From: Callipepla californica brunnescens
Lineage: Eukaryota > Chordata > Aves > Galliformes > Odontophoridae
DNA length: 64,000 bases
Assembly (NCBI GenBank): GCA_023055505.1
Contig: JALIRH010000031.1
Coordinates: forward strand, 3,054,823-3,118,822
Reading direction: 5' to 3'
Shown here: piece after piece, positions 1 through 12,772 of the stretch
Layout: each line of letters opens with the position of its first letter
Position numbering within the stretch: the first letter of the stretch is position 1
Program-made: the position numbers and the translations under genes
The notes under the pieces: model-generated
What the model saw: the letters and a program-made list of their open reading frames with translations, nothing else
Database searches by the model: none
Told to the model about the DNA's origin: nothing

Positions 1-3000
1 TTGTGAAAAAAAAAAAAAATAACAACCCTGATTGATAATAAATCTAGGATTTTCCTATAGTGAGGAAGGTAAATTTATGCTTTCTGTAGAAATGTAATTA
101 TTTCTCTTCAGAAAACAGAAGGCCCAAGGTGATTTCTTGCTACTGCTATGAAAGTCAAAAAGTGCTTTATCTACCTGTATAGAAGTTCCTGTTTAATACA
201 CTGCCTTTCTTACCAGAAACACAACTACAAGGAAAAAAAATAAAAATAAACTGATTCATAGCAGGTTGTGTCTCAATGTGTTTAGAAACACCTCTGTTTA
301 TTCATTTTATTGTAATGGTGAATCCAGATCTCACAGAGAGGTTCTGCCACACATAGATTGCTGCTGGGTCCTTAGCCTGGGATTTCTCCCAGGGCTTTCC
401 ACATTTAAAAGCCAGTCAAAATCTGTTCTCTCTGTATGCATCTTTCGTACACTTCGCTGAGAAAATGCACAAATTCAATGCTGGTCCTTCACCGAAAATG
501 AACTATTCAGTCTTTAGCTTCGTGATTTCTTCTGCACGTCTGTTTTATGTGAGAAGATTCCTAAGTTACAGCAATGCATAACAGCAATGACAGATACCTC
601 CACAAATTTCATTACAGCTTTATTATGTTTTCTCATGAAGGAATGGTCTAAAATAAGCATGGGGGGAAAAATGAAAAAAAAAAAAGGTGGCTCACTCATG
701 TGATATGATCAATATAAACATTTACAGATGCTTAAAAGAAAACTAAGGCCTACATCAGCTGGTCTCTCAAAGGTGCAGTACTCTTTCAGGGCAATCTGCC
801 ATGGAATTGCTGGTTGGGAGATCTTCCCAATTCCAAACAGAAGTCAATGACTGCCAGTCAACTGCCTTGGAAACAGCCCCCAAACATAACTCTTCTCATC
901 TAGAACTAATGTCCCTGCTTGTCCAGCATGACATTCTCCACACTTGGCCCCAGTGCAGAAAATCCAGTTGAGATGACCACAACAAGCCTTCTGAGGGACC
1001 ACCTGCACTAGCTCCCACCACTCAGTCTGCTGTTTGCATATGTTCATATGCAACACTATCTTCCTCATGTGTAGAGACTTTTCGTCAAAGTTCATTCTCA
1101 GTGACAATTTACATGTTCCTTTTATAAACTTCTTTGTACTTCAGTAAGCTCATGGGACAACAATATATCATCTCTCTTCTTAGATATAAAGCTGCTTTGT
1201 AAAAAATGTGCACACTTCCTCTAGTAACAAATCCCTCCAATCACAAATTTTTACTAGGACCTCTTTATTCATGGAAGTGCACAGTGAGAATTTTTCATAT
1301 CCCAGTCTGATAGGGACAGCAAAGATTTGTAATGTTGACTGTGGTATTAAGACACATACTTGAGAGCATAAAATGCTGCCTGCAGGCAGGTCCGCTCTGA
1401 AAGCAGTCTCAGTGCTATGGAGCAAGATGAGTTCTTTCCAAAGTCTGCTCTGTCACTCAAGAACCCTGGAGCACAAGAGTAGAGCAAGACAAGGAAGGAA
1501 ATTCACGTTTGTAGGCTATAATAAAAACAACTGTTTGCATAAATAAAATAAAATAAAAACTGCTAGTTGCCAGTACATTTCTCAAGAAGAACTAAGATTT
1601 GAAAGTATATTACATCCCCCTTTATTAGCACACTGGTGTTGTGCAATGAAGGAAAAAACGTCATTTATTTGCTTCATCTTGTCAAAAAGATGACTGAAGA
1701 GAGATGTTAAGAGGTCTGCATAACCAAGAGACACAGAGAAGACTGGGTAGGCACTGGCAGTATTCTGTCTCTTTGAAAACTAGTATTATGAGCTTTTGAA
1801 TAAGAATCACAGAATCACAGAAGATCCTGAGTTGGAAGGGATCCACAAGGATCATTAGGTCCAACTCCTGGCTCCACACAGGACCAACCAAAAGTCAGAC
1901 TCCACATCTGAGAGTGCTGTCCAAGCACTCCTTGAACTCTGGCAGCTGAAGAGCCTTTCCCCAGCACCCATCTGACCCTACCCTGAATAAGAGGAAATGG
2001 AAAACAAATGGAAGAATTTTTTCACACAAAATACAGGTAAAATGAACACCTTCTGTCAGAAGATGCAGTAGACGGCAAAAAATGTTAGATAAACTCATGG
2101 GAGAGGAATACACTGATAGCTGCTAAAAGCTCAGGAACTTCATGAGGCTCAGGAAACTTCTGTGATTGAAAGAGGTGGGTGCTAAGAGTGCTGGGTACTG
2201 AAATGAGGGAAGTTATTCTGTGCCATTCTCACTCTTGAAGAACCGCTTTCAGAAAACAAAACTCTGCATGATTAACCATAACCCAGAATAATGTTTTTTT
2301 TTTCCTTTTCCTGTAATAGAATAAGCTGCTGCTATATTTGACAGACAGTAAGATAATTGTTTACTTTTTATTGAATGGAACTACACACTTCAAATTATGC
2401 TTTCTAATAAACATATAAAATATCTGGCCAAACATGTTTACGTTGATTTTCTACAAAACATCTTAATTACCACCATAAATAAATCAGCCATGCTACATAT
2501 CAGTAAAGTAAGAAGGAAGTTGGTTCATTGCAGCAGGTAGGTTCAGAATAGGCTCGGTGTTCCCCCCACACCCATAAGCACTGCACCGAGTGCTTGTGAA
2601 AACACTGTTCTCCAGCAGCGTACTGCTTCTAAGGCAGGCTTGGAGACTTGTTTAAGACATTTTTCCTGCAAGCAAAGGAAGTTCTCTCTAAAGGAGAAAG
2701 ATAACTACAGAGCACCAAGAACAAGTAGAACTTACAACAGCAGTGAATCCTACTTCAGCTTTTTAAACCTGTAGCATTACAGCTTCTTACAGTTTTAAAC
2801 TCGGATTCACACACACATAATGCACAGGTGTGCTCTCAAAGCCAACCAATAATCCCATCCAGTTTGTGGCTAGCAGAGACATGGGTCTTCACTCTAATTT
2901 CTCTTCCCAACCTTCCTTTGAGATGCTGGGACAAATGTCTCCACCTAAATACCTCAGGGCTGGAAGAATCCAGATTCCAGAGCTGAGACCCTCCATGTTG

Positions 3001-3429
3001 TTCATCCCTGGAGGTCTCCCTGCTGGGAGAGGTACTTAAGCACCTGCCTAAAGGCATCACCCTTGCCTACAACCTCACCTCAACTCACCACAAAGGCATG
3101 AAAGCACCACCTCCAGATGCAGCAGCTCCCCTGGTTTTGACTCCTGGTTCTTTCTTTCCCGTAACTCCTACCAGGCTGAGAATCTGCTACATCTTGTTCA
3201 AAGATCTAAGAAATTACCCTTGTGTTTCCTGCAGGACTTCCAAGTGGAGGAGCCAGCTAACAAAAATTTCTTCCTGCACTGTGTACAGCTGGAGTGCAAA
3301 CTGGGAAGTCACTCACTCACTCTGCAGACACCCCCAACACAGAGGAGTTAACTCCTGCAGTGCAACCTTTTGGCGGCTGAATCCTATTCCTGTTTAATAT
3401 TAGCTGCAAGGCTCTAAGTATGTCTCAGC
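1..3429. other. Intergenic DNA, left end
   Basis: Apart from the CR1 tail at 1803-1985 I recognise nothing. The part 2830-3400 is richer in GC than its surroundings and holds open frames on both strands (for example 3098-3397 plus, 99 codons), but none resembles a known protein. Confidence 0.6.
1803..1985 (-). mobile_element. CR1 LINE 3' fragment
   Basis: The 3'-terminal octamer-like repeat (AGAATCACAGAATCACAG on plus) is followed by GTTGGAAGGGATCC, the reverse complement of the conserved CR1 3' end. The match fades near 1985 in the region equivalent to the 3' part of ORF2. The fragment is 5'-truncated, and lies downstream of GNAQ. Confidence 0.85.
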
Positions 3430-3575
3430 CTGTCCCCAAGACCCGTCAGCCCACCGCAGACCTCCCCCCATCCCCCGAGCCCCGGTAGCGGCACTGCCCC
3501 CAGGGCGTCCGCGGCCTCTCGAGGTGCGGCTGAGTGCAGAGTAGCTGTCATCGGGTTATCGGGGACACGGAGCAC
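3430..3575. promoter_or_regulatory. Small CpG-rich patch, possible regulatory element
   Basis: About 13 CpG dinucleotides occur in roughly 140 bp that are also GC-rich, within otherwise AT-rich, CpG-poor DNA. It is shorter than a standard CpG island. No first exon could be read from it on either strand. In mammals GNA14 lies downstream of GNAQ on the same strand, so a promoter-proximal element of that gene is one possibility. I did not find the GNA14 start (MAGCC-type N-terminus) in 1-3430. Confidence 0.35.
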
Positions 3576-4206
3576 CAGTGTACACAGTATCATACGTATG
3601 GTACACGATATGTGACCCTTTTACTGCGCTGAGGTCCGCAAAATCAAGACATGATTTTTAAATCTCTACTCTAAAGTTTATCACAGGTAGATCTGCCTGC
3701 TCAGTAGATTGATTTTTTTATATACATATATATTTTTTATTTTTATTTTTACCGGGGAAAGTATCACTGGGGAATAAATGTTTGCTGCTTGGAAGCCAAG
3801 CCTCTGATTTATAGTAACACTGAGTACACATTGAAATCATGCAACTGAAGGCACTGTTTTTTCTCCACTTCAATTTCTTTGTTTTCTGAAAGTCTCCTTT
3901 GTTTACGACACATTACTCTTTTTCTCCTGCCATTTTCCTTCCCTACTTGTTCACCCACTGTACCTTACTCCAGAATGACACGTGAACCTTCACACTTGCC
4001 GAGCTTTAAATGGATTTAATCAAGAACAGCAAGATTCTGATTCAGAGTCTGTGTAACAATGGCAGGTGAAACGACATGGAAATGGAAAAATAAATAATTA
4101 AATGAGTGTAACTGGTCGATTTGCCAAATTCTTCACCACAGTTACACGTATCTATATTCTGAATGTTAAAACCAAAGCTCACTGTTCCAGGCCTGTACAA
4201 CAGAGT

Positions 4207-4384
4207 CATCATAGAATCATAGAATGGCTTGGTTTGGAACCTCACAAATCATCTAGTTCCAATCCTCCCCAAATCACTAAACCAGGCACTAGGATCCAAG
4301 ACCAAAAAGGCCAGAAAGGGCTCCAGCACCCATTCATTAGTTATGGTCACCCTAAGAAGGAAATAAATCCTTCCAGCCTTTCTT
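4207..4384 (-). mobile_element. CR1 LINE 3' fragment
   Basis: It begins with CATAGAATCATAGAATGG, then GGTTTGGAACCT and ATCATCTAGTTCCAATCC, a minus-oriented CR1 tail. The 5' side is diverged and its edge is approximate. Confidence 0.85.
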
Positions 4385-6711
4385 AACATAAGAGTTGAAA
4401 GATGAAGGAGGGCAGAGTTTAGTGCCAGTGCTGTACTCTGGCCCTTCTTGCACTACTGTTACACACACAGCCAGTGCGAGTATCTGGTCAGCTTTCTGAA
4501 GAGCATCCAAAAATTATCCAGTAGTCATAGCTGGGGAAAAGTCTGTTTCTGCCATGCTGTCTTCCACCACAGAGTGAATTCTCCCCAGTTTACACAGTCC
4601 TCAAAGAGAAGGCAAATTAGTGTATGTAGGACTCGTCTATCCAACAGAAGGGCAAACGCTGCTGCAAATCCAGGAAACAAGTAGAGCACCAGCCTGAGCT
4701 CTTCATGGAATGAAGCAGTGCAGGATGTACATCTCCATCGCTCACACTGCACAATCCTAACACAGCTACCAGCACATTTAGGTGGGGTTGGCTCATTAGC
4801 ATGGCCAGTGTGGCTTGTGACATTTAGCTAGAGCTTCAAGAGTTTGCACATGCTCCCAGCAAGCAGCTTGTATTTGATCACCCTATTCTGGAAGCAAAGT
4901 GAATGTTATGTATATACCCAGATTTCCACTTAGACATAATGCAAAGAATAGGCCACAAGAATTAAAGCTACCTGCTAAATCTGCATCATTAAACCCAGTT
5001 CACAAAATTGGGGCCATCCCACACTGCAGGGAATTTGCATCCATGTGTCCAGAATCCATTCAGGTTCAGGTTCAGTCAGGTTTAGGCTCTTCCCATTCAG
5101 AAAAGAAGGCAGGGACAAACCCAAAGTCTTAGTGAGCATCTGCTGCTCTTGGTCTTGACCCATCTCAGGGCCTGATTCTGCCATTTGCACATGAAAATCT
5201 GGCTCTGTAACTCTACCAGTTACACATGTGGGAGTAAGCAATTATGAAGAAGTTGTTTCATAATTTGAAAGCTAAATATTTGATAGTTTTTTTGGTGATA
5301 CCAATTCTTCAGAATACCTTCATGAAGTGTGGGCAGGTTTTGGAGGAGCCGGGATCCTCTGAGTCCATTGATAGTGGGGGTTTTTGCAAACATGGTTGTT
5401 CTCCAAAAATTCATTGCTAAACAGGTAAACACTTGCCTTGTCTAATAGCATTTAATGACCAGTACACACAATGAGAGATAAGTGTCAGCACTAAGGTTTC
5501 TTGGTGAAATACAGAGAGATGTACATAGCAGTACAGTTCCCACTGCCCAGACAATTTTGAAGATTCAGATCCTGTCTCTGTTCCCACATTATGGTTGGCT
5601 TTCCAAGGGAAATACAGAGTGTGTGCAATCCACATTTAGACTAGGTTATCTCTTACCTTGATTGGTTTTGCTCTAAAGCAAAAAATATATATACATCTAC
5701 AAAAAAGTTTTCAGGGTTGTTCCATGTGAGTTTTCTTCATAGTTCTGCCTGGTCAGCCCACTTCTTACAAAGCATCAAAAACATTCCTGTCCCAAAGGGA
5801 AAGGTTCCCAGTTCTCCCATCTGTGGTTCTTCAGTGTCAACAAAATAGAAACACTACCACAGACATAGGCAGGGAAAAGGCAGGGAGAGGAAAAGGGAAG
5901 ACACACAGGTTCCTGTCACTTAATGAGCTGGGCTTAAACTGCGGGTGTTTTCATACCATAGCACTGCCTGGTGCCATGCAACTTCAGTGAGTGTGGATTT
6001 CCTCACCCACACAGTTTTTACTGGCTAGGCTGCAGAACTCTTCCTGACATATTATATTGTATTTCATCTACTTTTCCATCTAAGAACAAGTTAGTACATT
6101 GCAGGAAGTTATTTAGGCAACTTATTCCTTGTAATAGTATTTATTTATGTAACATAATTAAGCTTTCTCCTCATCCTCAGTGTCCTTTTGTCGGCTAAGT
6201 TGTTGCTGTTTGGAACAAAGTAGCACTGCTTGCCCTTTGATTGTCTTTGATTGTCCTGTATCTGAGCAGTAGGTCTATGAAGATTATAAGGCCACTGATG
6301 ATTTCTGCTGAGCTCCTGAAGGCTTTGTTTATCCAAAACGCTGCAGCATCTCTCAGCACAGTTGGATAGAAATATAAACACCACAGAGCCTGGCAGCCAC
6401 TCCTGTCTGTAGCAGCTTGCAGAGGCTTTATCATAAGTTACATGCAAAGAGTCTGCACAGAACATTAAGGTGATCTTTTGTAGACCTGTAGTAACTGCCC
6501 AGTGATACTTACCATTAACACCTATGGCTAATCTGCCATTAACCAGAGATGCCCACTTCCACATACGCAATGTGTTAAGACACCAAAAACAAGGAGTCAG
6601 CAAGAGACGTATTATGTAAGTATTTCTGAGATCAGGCGAGATTTCAGAAGCAGGGATCAGTTCTGGCTTAATTACAAGTAAGCATCAGTGGTGAAATCTG
6701 CCTGATCTACA

Positions 6712-6806
6712 GCCTGATCTAGCTGTAGGTGTTCCTGTTCATCACAGCGGAGTTGGAGTCAGTGACCTCTAAGTGTCCCTTCAACTCAAATGACTGATTC
6801 TATAAC
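6712..6806 (+). mobile_element. Short, diverged CR1 3' tail
   Basis: On the plus strand, AGCTGTAGGTGTTCCTG, GGAGTTGGAGTCAGTGACCT and AGTGTCCCTTCAACTCAAATG follow the order of the CR1 3' end, and a decayed GATTCTATAA octamer closes it. Only about 95 bp remain. Confidence 0.7.
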
Positions 6807-9800
6807 CTCATTTCCTCACATATTTTACATAAAAAGACGTTTGCATGCAGTTGAGAAAAGGTGCTTTAAATCAGTCTTTTTTTCTTAAAGTGAAGTTGTA
6901 GTTTTGTTTGACCTTGTGAAGGACAGGCAGAAGCCTTTTCCAATACTTTGTAAAAAAGTCCTAAAGCGATTGGAATGTCAACATTTCTTTCACTAAAACT
7001 GCCAAAAAGAATTGCTCCATAACAACCAGGAGGAGACTGCGTGTTGTGGATATGAGTGCAGGTAGGAATGTGAGGAACAGCTGCAGCTGAATGAACTGCT
7101 GTTTCATAAACTCACATTTTATTATCTGTTCTGCACAAAACCAACTGGCTGAATAAAAAAGGGAACTGAATATAGGAGTCTGTGGGACAGATCACACTCC
7201 AGAAAAATCACATGCAGAAATTATCAATGTAGGTACAGTGAGGGAAGTTACTTCCTTTATTAGAGTGGTGCTTTTTTCCCCCAATATCTAGAAGTGGTCT
7301 TTTGGGTAATGCTGATACAGAGAGTGTCCATGCTGAATACCTGGTTAACTATAATAATTCAGTTTTAATCTTTATTTAAGTATATGATATTGGTTCTATT
7401 CCTAGCTAAGGCTGTATTCCTATTTATGTGAGCAAGAGCAGTATTATAAGAGCCTTGTCATTCAGTCGAGAAGTACCAGAGAATAAGGAATCTCTTGTTG
7501 CAGGCACTCATGGTCATTTTAACCTGTGAAAAATGGATAAAGGATTTTTATTTGGTGGTGGTTTATGTCCACTTCTCTCAGGAGTAAACAGTCACATAAG
7601 ATATAGGGATTTAATGAGAAACAGACTCTAAATGTTACGCACGTATCAAAATTGGGAGATTAAAATAAACGAAATGCACTAACAATTATGTGGCTTTCTC
7701 TTTAGGTAGGTGGTTGAGTTTCTGTTTGTTTTGTTATTTTACACAGTGATAAAGTTTCAGACCGGCTGACTTTATTTTCTTTGGCACTTTGTGTACTTTG
7801 TGCATTTCATTGCTCTGCAACACACAGTAGCTGCACTCCTTAAAAGGAATGGACTCAGAGAAGCCTTCTTCATGGCCCAAACAAGTCTGACAGGTTTAAT
7901 GATCCCAAATACTGGTGTGGTGAAAAATATGCCAGGTTCAACCGTCCTCCAAGTGCATGTTATTGACTGTGCTCTTGCTCTACAATGCTAATGCCTGGAT
8001 TGAAGGATACCAATTAAATTAGCACTTAGAAAGTGAACAATTAATTGGATGAAATCACAAAACAATTAAAAGGGAAGTCTGGTCCTTGAAGTGTGTAGTT
8101 TGAAAACAAGCTCAGGTTTCCTTCTGACTGATATCTGAGAGTTACCTTTGACAGATTTTGCTAATTTTATTGTACATGAGACTAACATCATATTTTCAAT
8201 GTGAGATTATACCCTCATACGGTAAATAAATACAGTAAAAGCTAAATAAAACTGTTGATTAACAAATACTGGGAGAGGGACCAAAAAGGAAGATGAATGA
8301 ATATTGAAGCAAAGGAAGTGTCAGATAATCATTTTCATAAGAGGAAGGGTAAAAGAAAGAAGAAAGAATTCTCCCTAAAATCCTAAATATTTACTATGTA
8401 CCTAAATTTTCTTGAATAACTCCACATGTACCTGCTCTTACTAGATTTATTAATGTGTTTTAAATGTGTTTTATAAAGGCTTTTGGTGGGCAAGAATAAA
8501 GAAGCTAATGCTCCTTTATTATCTTTTTTTTTTTTTTTAACTGAAAGAAACCCCCTATTTTTACTATTTAAACCACAATTAGTGATTTATATTAGTGTTA
8601 CGTAGTTATGTTAGTATTCATGCAGGAAATAGAACCACCATCTCCTTTCAGTGTTGGGTCCAAACATCAGCAGTCTCTAGATCCTGTCAGGTTCAAGGGT
8701 TTTGAGGTGGTAATAAAAACTTCAGGTTCAAAGAGAGACACGGGAACATTTTGGCTTGAAAGATGTTTTGGAAAAAATAGATGTTTCAGATGCTGGAAAA
8801 TACCGTAAAGTTTTGCATTTTTATTTTATCTTCTATCATATAGTCTAAACTTCACTAGCACTGATGCATCACCAGAGCTGGTTTGGATGAACTGTTTTCA
8901 CTCTCACAGCTCCACCACCCCTATCAGAAGAGGAGGAGAGCCAGAATCCATTTGCACAGTGTCATACAGCTACTAACACAGACCAGGGGTACAAACCCTG
9001 ATCGTATCACTTTGAGTCCTGCTCTTAATTTTATCGGGAAGTATTCAGTAACGTTCAGGCAAATAGTTCTGAAAATTTATCACAGTGTTTACTTGTGCTG
9101 ACCAAATGCAGCATTCCATTAACTGAACTGCAGCAGATAGTGCACCATAGCCACACTGTTCCAATCTGCTGGTGTTTCTTTGGGAGTACATGATGTATTA
9201 AAACTTCATATCGAACAGAGCAAAATATCCTTTGAATTTCTGGCAGCAAGTTATCTGGGCTCTATTTAGTTCCTGCTCAGCATTATTCCCAATTATCTCC
9301 TGTTACAAACAGATTAGAATGTATTCAGCCACACCCCCCAGATCTGTTGTGGCACTTTCATAATTTCTTCATCCTCTAGACTTAACAATTCAGTAAATCC
9401 ACACTGGCCTTAAAACATTGGTAGTGTATTTTGTTCCTAGTATACTTGCACATATCTGCCCTTTTAGTACCAAGTTACTCTTTAAGCAGTTCTTATTTAA
9501 CATTCCCTTTATCATTTTATATACTTTCTACCACTTTTCTGTATGCTGCATTTCTACCATTTCCATAGTGACTAAATCAAGATGGAATTTTTGCCAAATA
9601 GTCTTGGTAGTAATTCTTTTCTTTTTTAATGCATCTCTTAAAAATTATCTTTGTTTTGTTTTGTTTTGTTTTGATTCACATGACATTGTGCTTATTTTTC
9701 TTGCAGAATTCACTCACAATTTTCCCTAGTGTTTGTTAGTTGGCAGTTTTGAAATCTCATGTACATAGATTACTTCCAGGAACTTTCCTCTTTTTGCCCA

Positions 9801-11585
9801 CAGTATCTGTCATAAGCTTTTTTTATTACTAGTTCCTTGCAGTAACTGGCTTCAGGACATATGATAACTAATCTTTCTCACCATAGCTCTTTTTTTTTTT
9901 TTAAGTCTGCTTCAGGTTTTGTGGAAAAAATTTGTTTTTAATAAGTTCCTGTGTGTAATTGTTAGACAAATTAATGGTTTTTTTTTTACTGGCTAGGTTC
10001 ATATTCTCCAAAACACAAGTTTCTAACACAGTACTGGCAGGAGTAATTAGGAGTACTTAAGAGTAATTAGTTGTATTCTTGTTTAATTCAATAGTTCACA
10101 AAATTCTTCCTATCTCCCTTCTTAATTCTGCCAGCTTTACCATTTTAATTAATTCATTGGTTCACCTGTATTTTATAACCTCAAAATTTTGATTTATCAG
10201 GAACTCAATACAGAGAAAAGGTGTGTTTTACTATGAATGCCAACCAGCCTGCTTTATGCAGACTTCTTAATGTAGTAATTGTAGTCAATGCAAAAAGTCA
10301 CTGTTGTTATGTTGCAAGCCGTGCTAACGAAGAGCCCTGAGAGCTAGGGTTAAAACTTAGTATTGGGTTTATGGATGAGGTCAGTGGGGAACACTTGAAA
10401 GAGTCCTTTATGGATTGCAAAAATAGAGTATGAATTATTGAATTGTTGAGTGATTAAATTTTGAGCAAAACCTAAGCTGTAATAAGATTCAGATGAAAAA
10501 CTCCAACTTTATGCCATAGTAGGGTTTAAATTCTAAAATACTAACTACTAAAATTTGAAAATACTCCACTGTTATATTCAGAGACTCGGAAGGAGAAGGT
10601 CAGAAACACAACAAAACTAAGTTTGTGTATGCCCATTGCATGAGAGCAACATAAAATAATGGCGAAAAAAAATAATCCTGTGTTTAGGTCAAGAGTTATA
10701 TGGAAAGTGGTGAGGATGATTTAACGTGGTTGAAAGTATAAAGACAAAAGAAAAAGGTCTAGAACTTCACAGTGCTGTTCAACAGCCATCAAGGTTTGTC
10801 AAAAATGAATGCTGCCATTTATCAATCTACAGCCTGGTCTCTAAAAGGCAACACTGTTAGTACACATAAGATCAAGTATTTCATGATTCAGTGTGGGAAG
10901 GACTGCAAACCGAGCAGTGACAATAGAACAGAATGATTGCCTACCCTTTTTAATCACCATAACACTAAGAAATGCATTAAACAAACAACAAAAAAAAAGT
11001 GATAAAAATACATGGTTAATTATCTTGTACCATGGAAAACACTGGAGCTGCTGATACAATGTCTCAGCCAGAATGCCAAGTCCTAACAACGATGATTTAT
11101 TTCAAGGTGAAAAAAGGCTCATTTAGCTCAGACAAATTAAGGAAGTAACTACCTAAATATATAGGTATTCATCTGTTAGGGAACTGGATTATCAAAAATG
11201 GCAACCAAAGCTGGAGGAAAGTTCCTACTATCAGACTGAGTGAAGACTGACAAGGGAACAGCAATGCCAAGTGATGCCAAGTCCTGCATGTAACATTTTG
11301 AGATAGATAAGTACCATGGTAAATAGGATCAGTAGCGGAAGTAACCAGTAAAATAAATGTTAGCCTTATTTAAAATGCTTTTCCTCAAATGTTAATCAGA
11401 TTTTAAAAAATCTGATTATGGCCATCACATGTTTCATGGGATAATAGAATAATATTCACAGTGGTTCTTCCTTGACATTTCTTTTTACCCTGATTGTATA
11501 AAAGCTCATGTTGCAAACTGTGAATCTATCTGGGAAGAGACTCGAGGAAGGTCTGAAATACTCTGACTGTTACCATAGTACTCCT
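6807..11585. other. Intergenic DNA without recognised gene or transposon
   Basis: AT-rich unique sequence with T tracts near 8524-8539 and 9890-9902 and the TTTTG repeat. The longest frame (9418-9729, plus, 103 codons) is rich in Phe, Leu and Ile, as expected from T-rich DNA, and is not convincing. The block 4385-6711 is similar. Confidence 0.6.
9650..9673 (+). repeat. (TTTTG)n tract
   Basis: Nearly five TTTTG units in the region downstream of GNAQ. Confidence 0.9.
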
Positions 11586-12070
11586 TTGAGAGTCTCACAC
11601 CTTGAGTACTGTTTCCAGTTTTGGGCTTCTCACTGTAAGAAAGACATTGAGGCCCTGGAGAATGTCCTGAGAAGGGCAACGAAGCTGGCGAGGGGTGTGT
11701 AGCACAGGCCTTACGAGGAATGGCTGAGGGAGCTGGGATTGTTCAGTCTGGAGGAGGCTCAGTGGTGACTTTGTTGCTCTCCTCAGTTACCTGAAGGGAG
11801 GTTGTGGTGACCAAAGACAGGATAAGAGGGAATAGCCTCAAGTTGCACCAGATAGGATTCAGGTTGGATGTTAGGAAATACTTCTCTAACAGAGCGGTCA
11901 GGTGCTGGAACAGGCTGTCCAGGGAGGTGGTGGAGTTACTGAGCCTGGAGGTATTCAAGAAACATTTATGTGGTGCTGAGGGACATGGTTTAATAGGAAA
12001 TATTGGTGATAGGTGGATAGTTGGACTGGATGATCTTAGAGGTCTTTTCCAACCTTGATGATTCTATATG
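11586..12070 (+). mobile_element. CR1 LINE, C-terminal RT part and 3' end
   Basis: This plus-oriented CR1 is about 485 bp long. An open frame ending at 11702 retains [20 protein letters not shown] and [11 protein letters not shown], the end of the CR1 reverse transcriptase reading frame. It then continues through GGAACAGGCTGTCCAGGGAG to TTGGACTGGATGATCTTAGA and the terminal GATTCTAT. The frame is broken by an in-frame stop and by shifts, so it is a dead 5'-truncated copy. Confidence 0.92.
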
Positions 12071-12389
12071 TAATCAGAATAAATGTAGGAGAAAATGCTG
12101 GCATTCCCTTAATTTCTTGGTGACCTTTAGTACAAGTATCTATTCAGAAAGAATTTAAATATTTTTAATGTTATATAAAAATTCTTCAGTACAGAAATCA
12201 GAAAATTCATACTTATCAAAAACTGTCTGAATTTTAGCTATAAGAATGTACTGCCTGTTTTGCCTTCATCTCCTACCTGAAGTTAGAAAATCAACAAGAC
12301 AAAGTTTAACAACAGCAAATCTCAGATTCTGTAGCTGTAGCTGAGACAGGACAACTCTGAATATATGTCCAGAATGAGGAAAGAGAGGC

Positions 12390-12772
12390 TGGAGCACAGA
12401 CCCATGGAAAGGGTTCTGGGATCTCTGGCTGATGGCAAGTTGACCATGAGCCAGCAGTATGCCCTGGCAGCTGAGGGGGCTTACAGGAAAGTTGGGGGGG
12501 GGGGAGGGGGGTACTTTTTATGAGAGTATGCAGCAATAGGATAAGAAATGGTTTTAAACTGGAAGAAGATAGATTTAAAATTGATACTACTGCAAGGGTG
12601 GCGAGACACTGAAACAGGCTGTCCCCTCTCCGGAACCTTCAAGGCCAGGCTGCATGGGGCTTTGGGCAGCCTGGTCTAGAGGGAGGTACCCTGCCTATAG
12701 AAGGGGTTGGAACTAGATGATCTTAAAGATCTCTTCCAACCCAAACCATTCTACGATTCTATGATTCTGTTG
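12390..12772 (+). mobile_element. Internally deleted CR1 LINE
   Basis: The left part (about 12390-12479) matches the CR1 segment around GTTGACCATGAGCCAGCAGT. At about 12480 it jumps to TTACAGGAAAGTTGG and then follows the 3' end through TTGGAACTAGATGATCTTAA to the terminal ATTCTATGATTCTG. The RT segment containing the usual HLEYC region is missing between them. A G tract lies just after the junction. The left edge is approximate. Confidence 0.88.

Noticed and set aside
1..3600. First exon of GNA14
   Set aside because: The gene order in mammals makes it plausible, but no sequence encoding its N-terminus was found on the minus strand here.
6145..6603. 152-codon minus-strand frame as a gene
   Set aside because: No recognisable domain and no splice or promoter context; kept only as a weak LINE-remnant idea in the findings.
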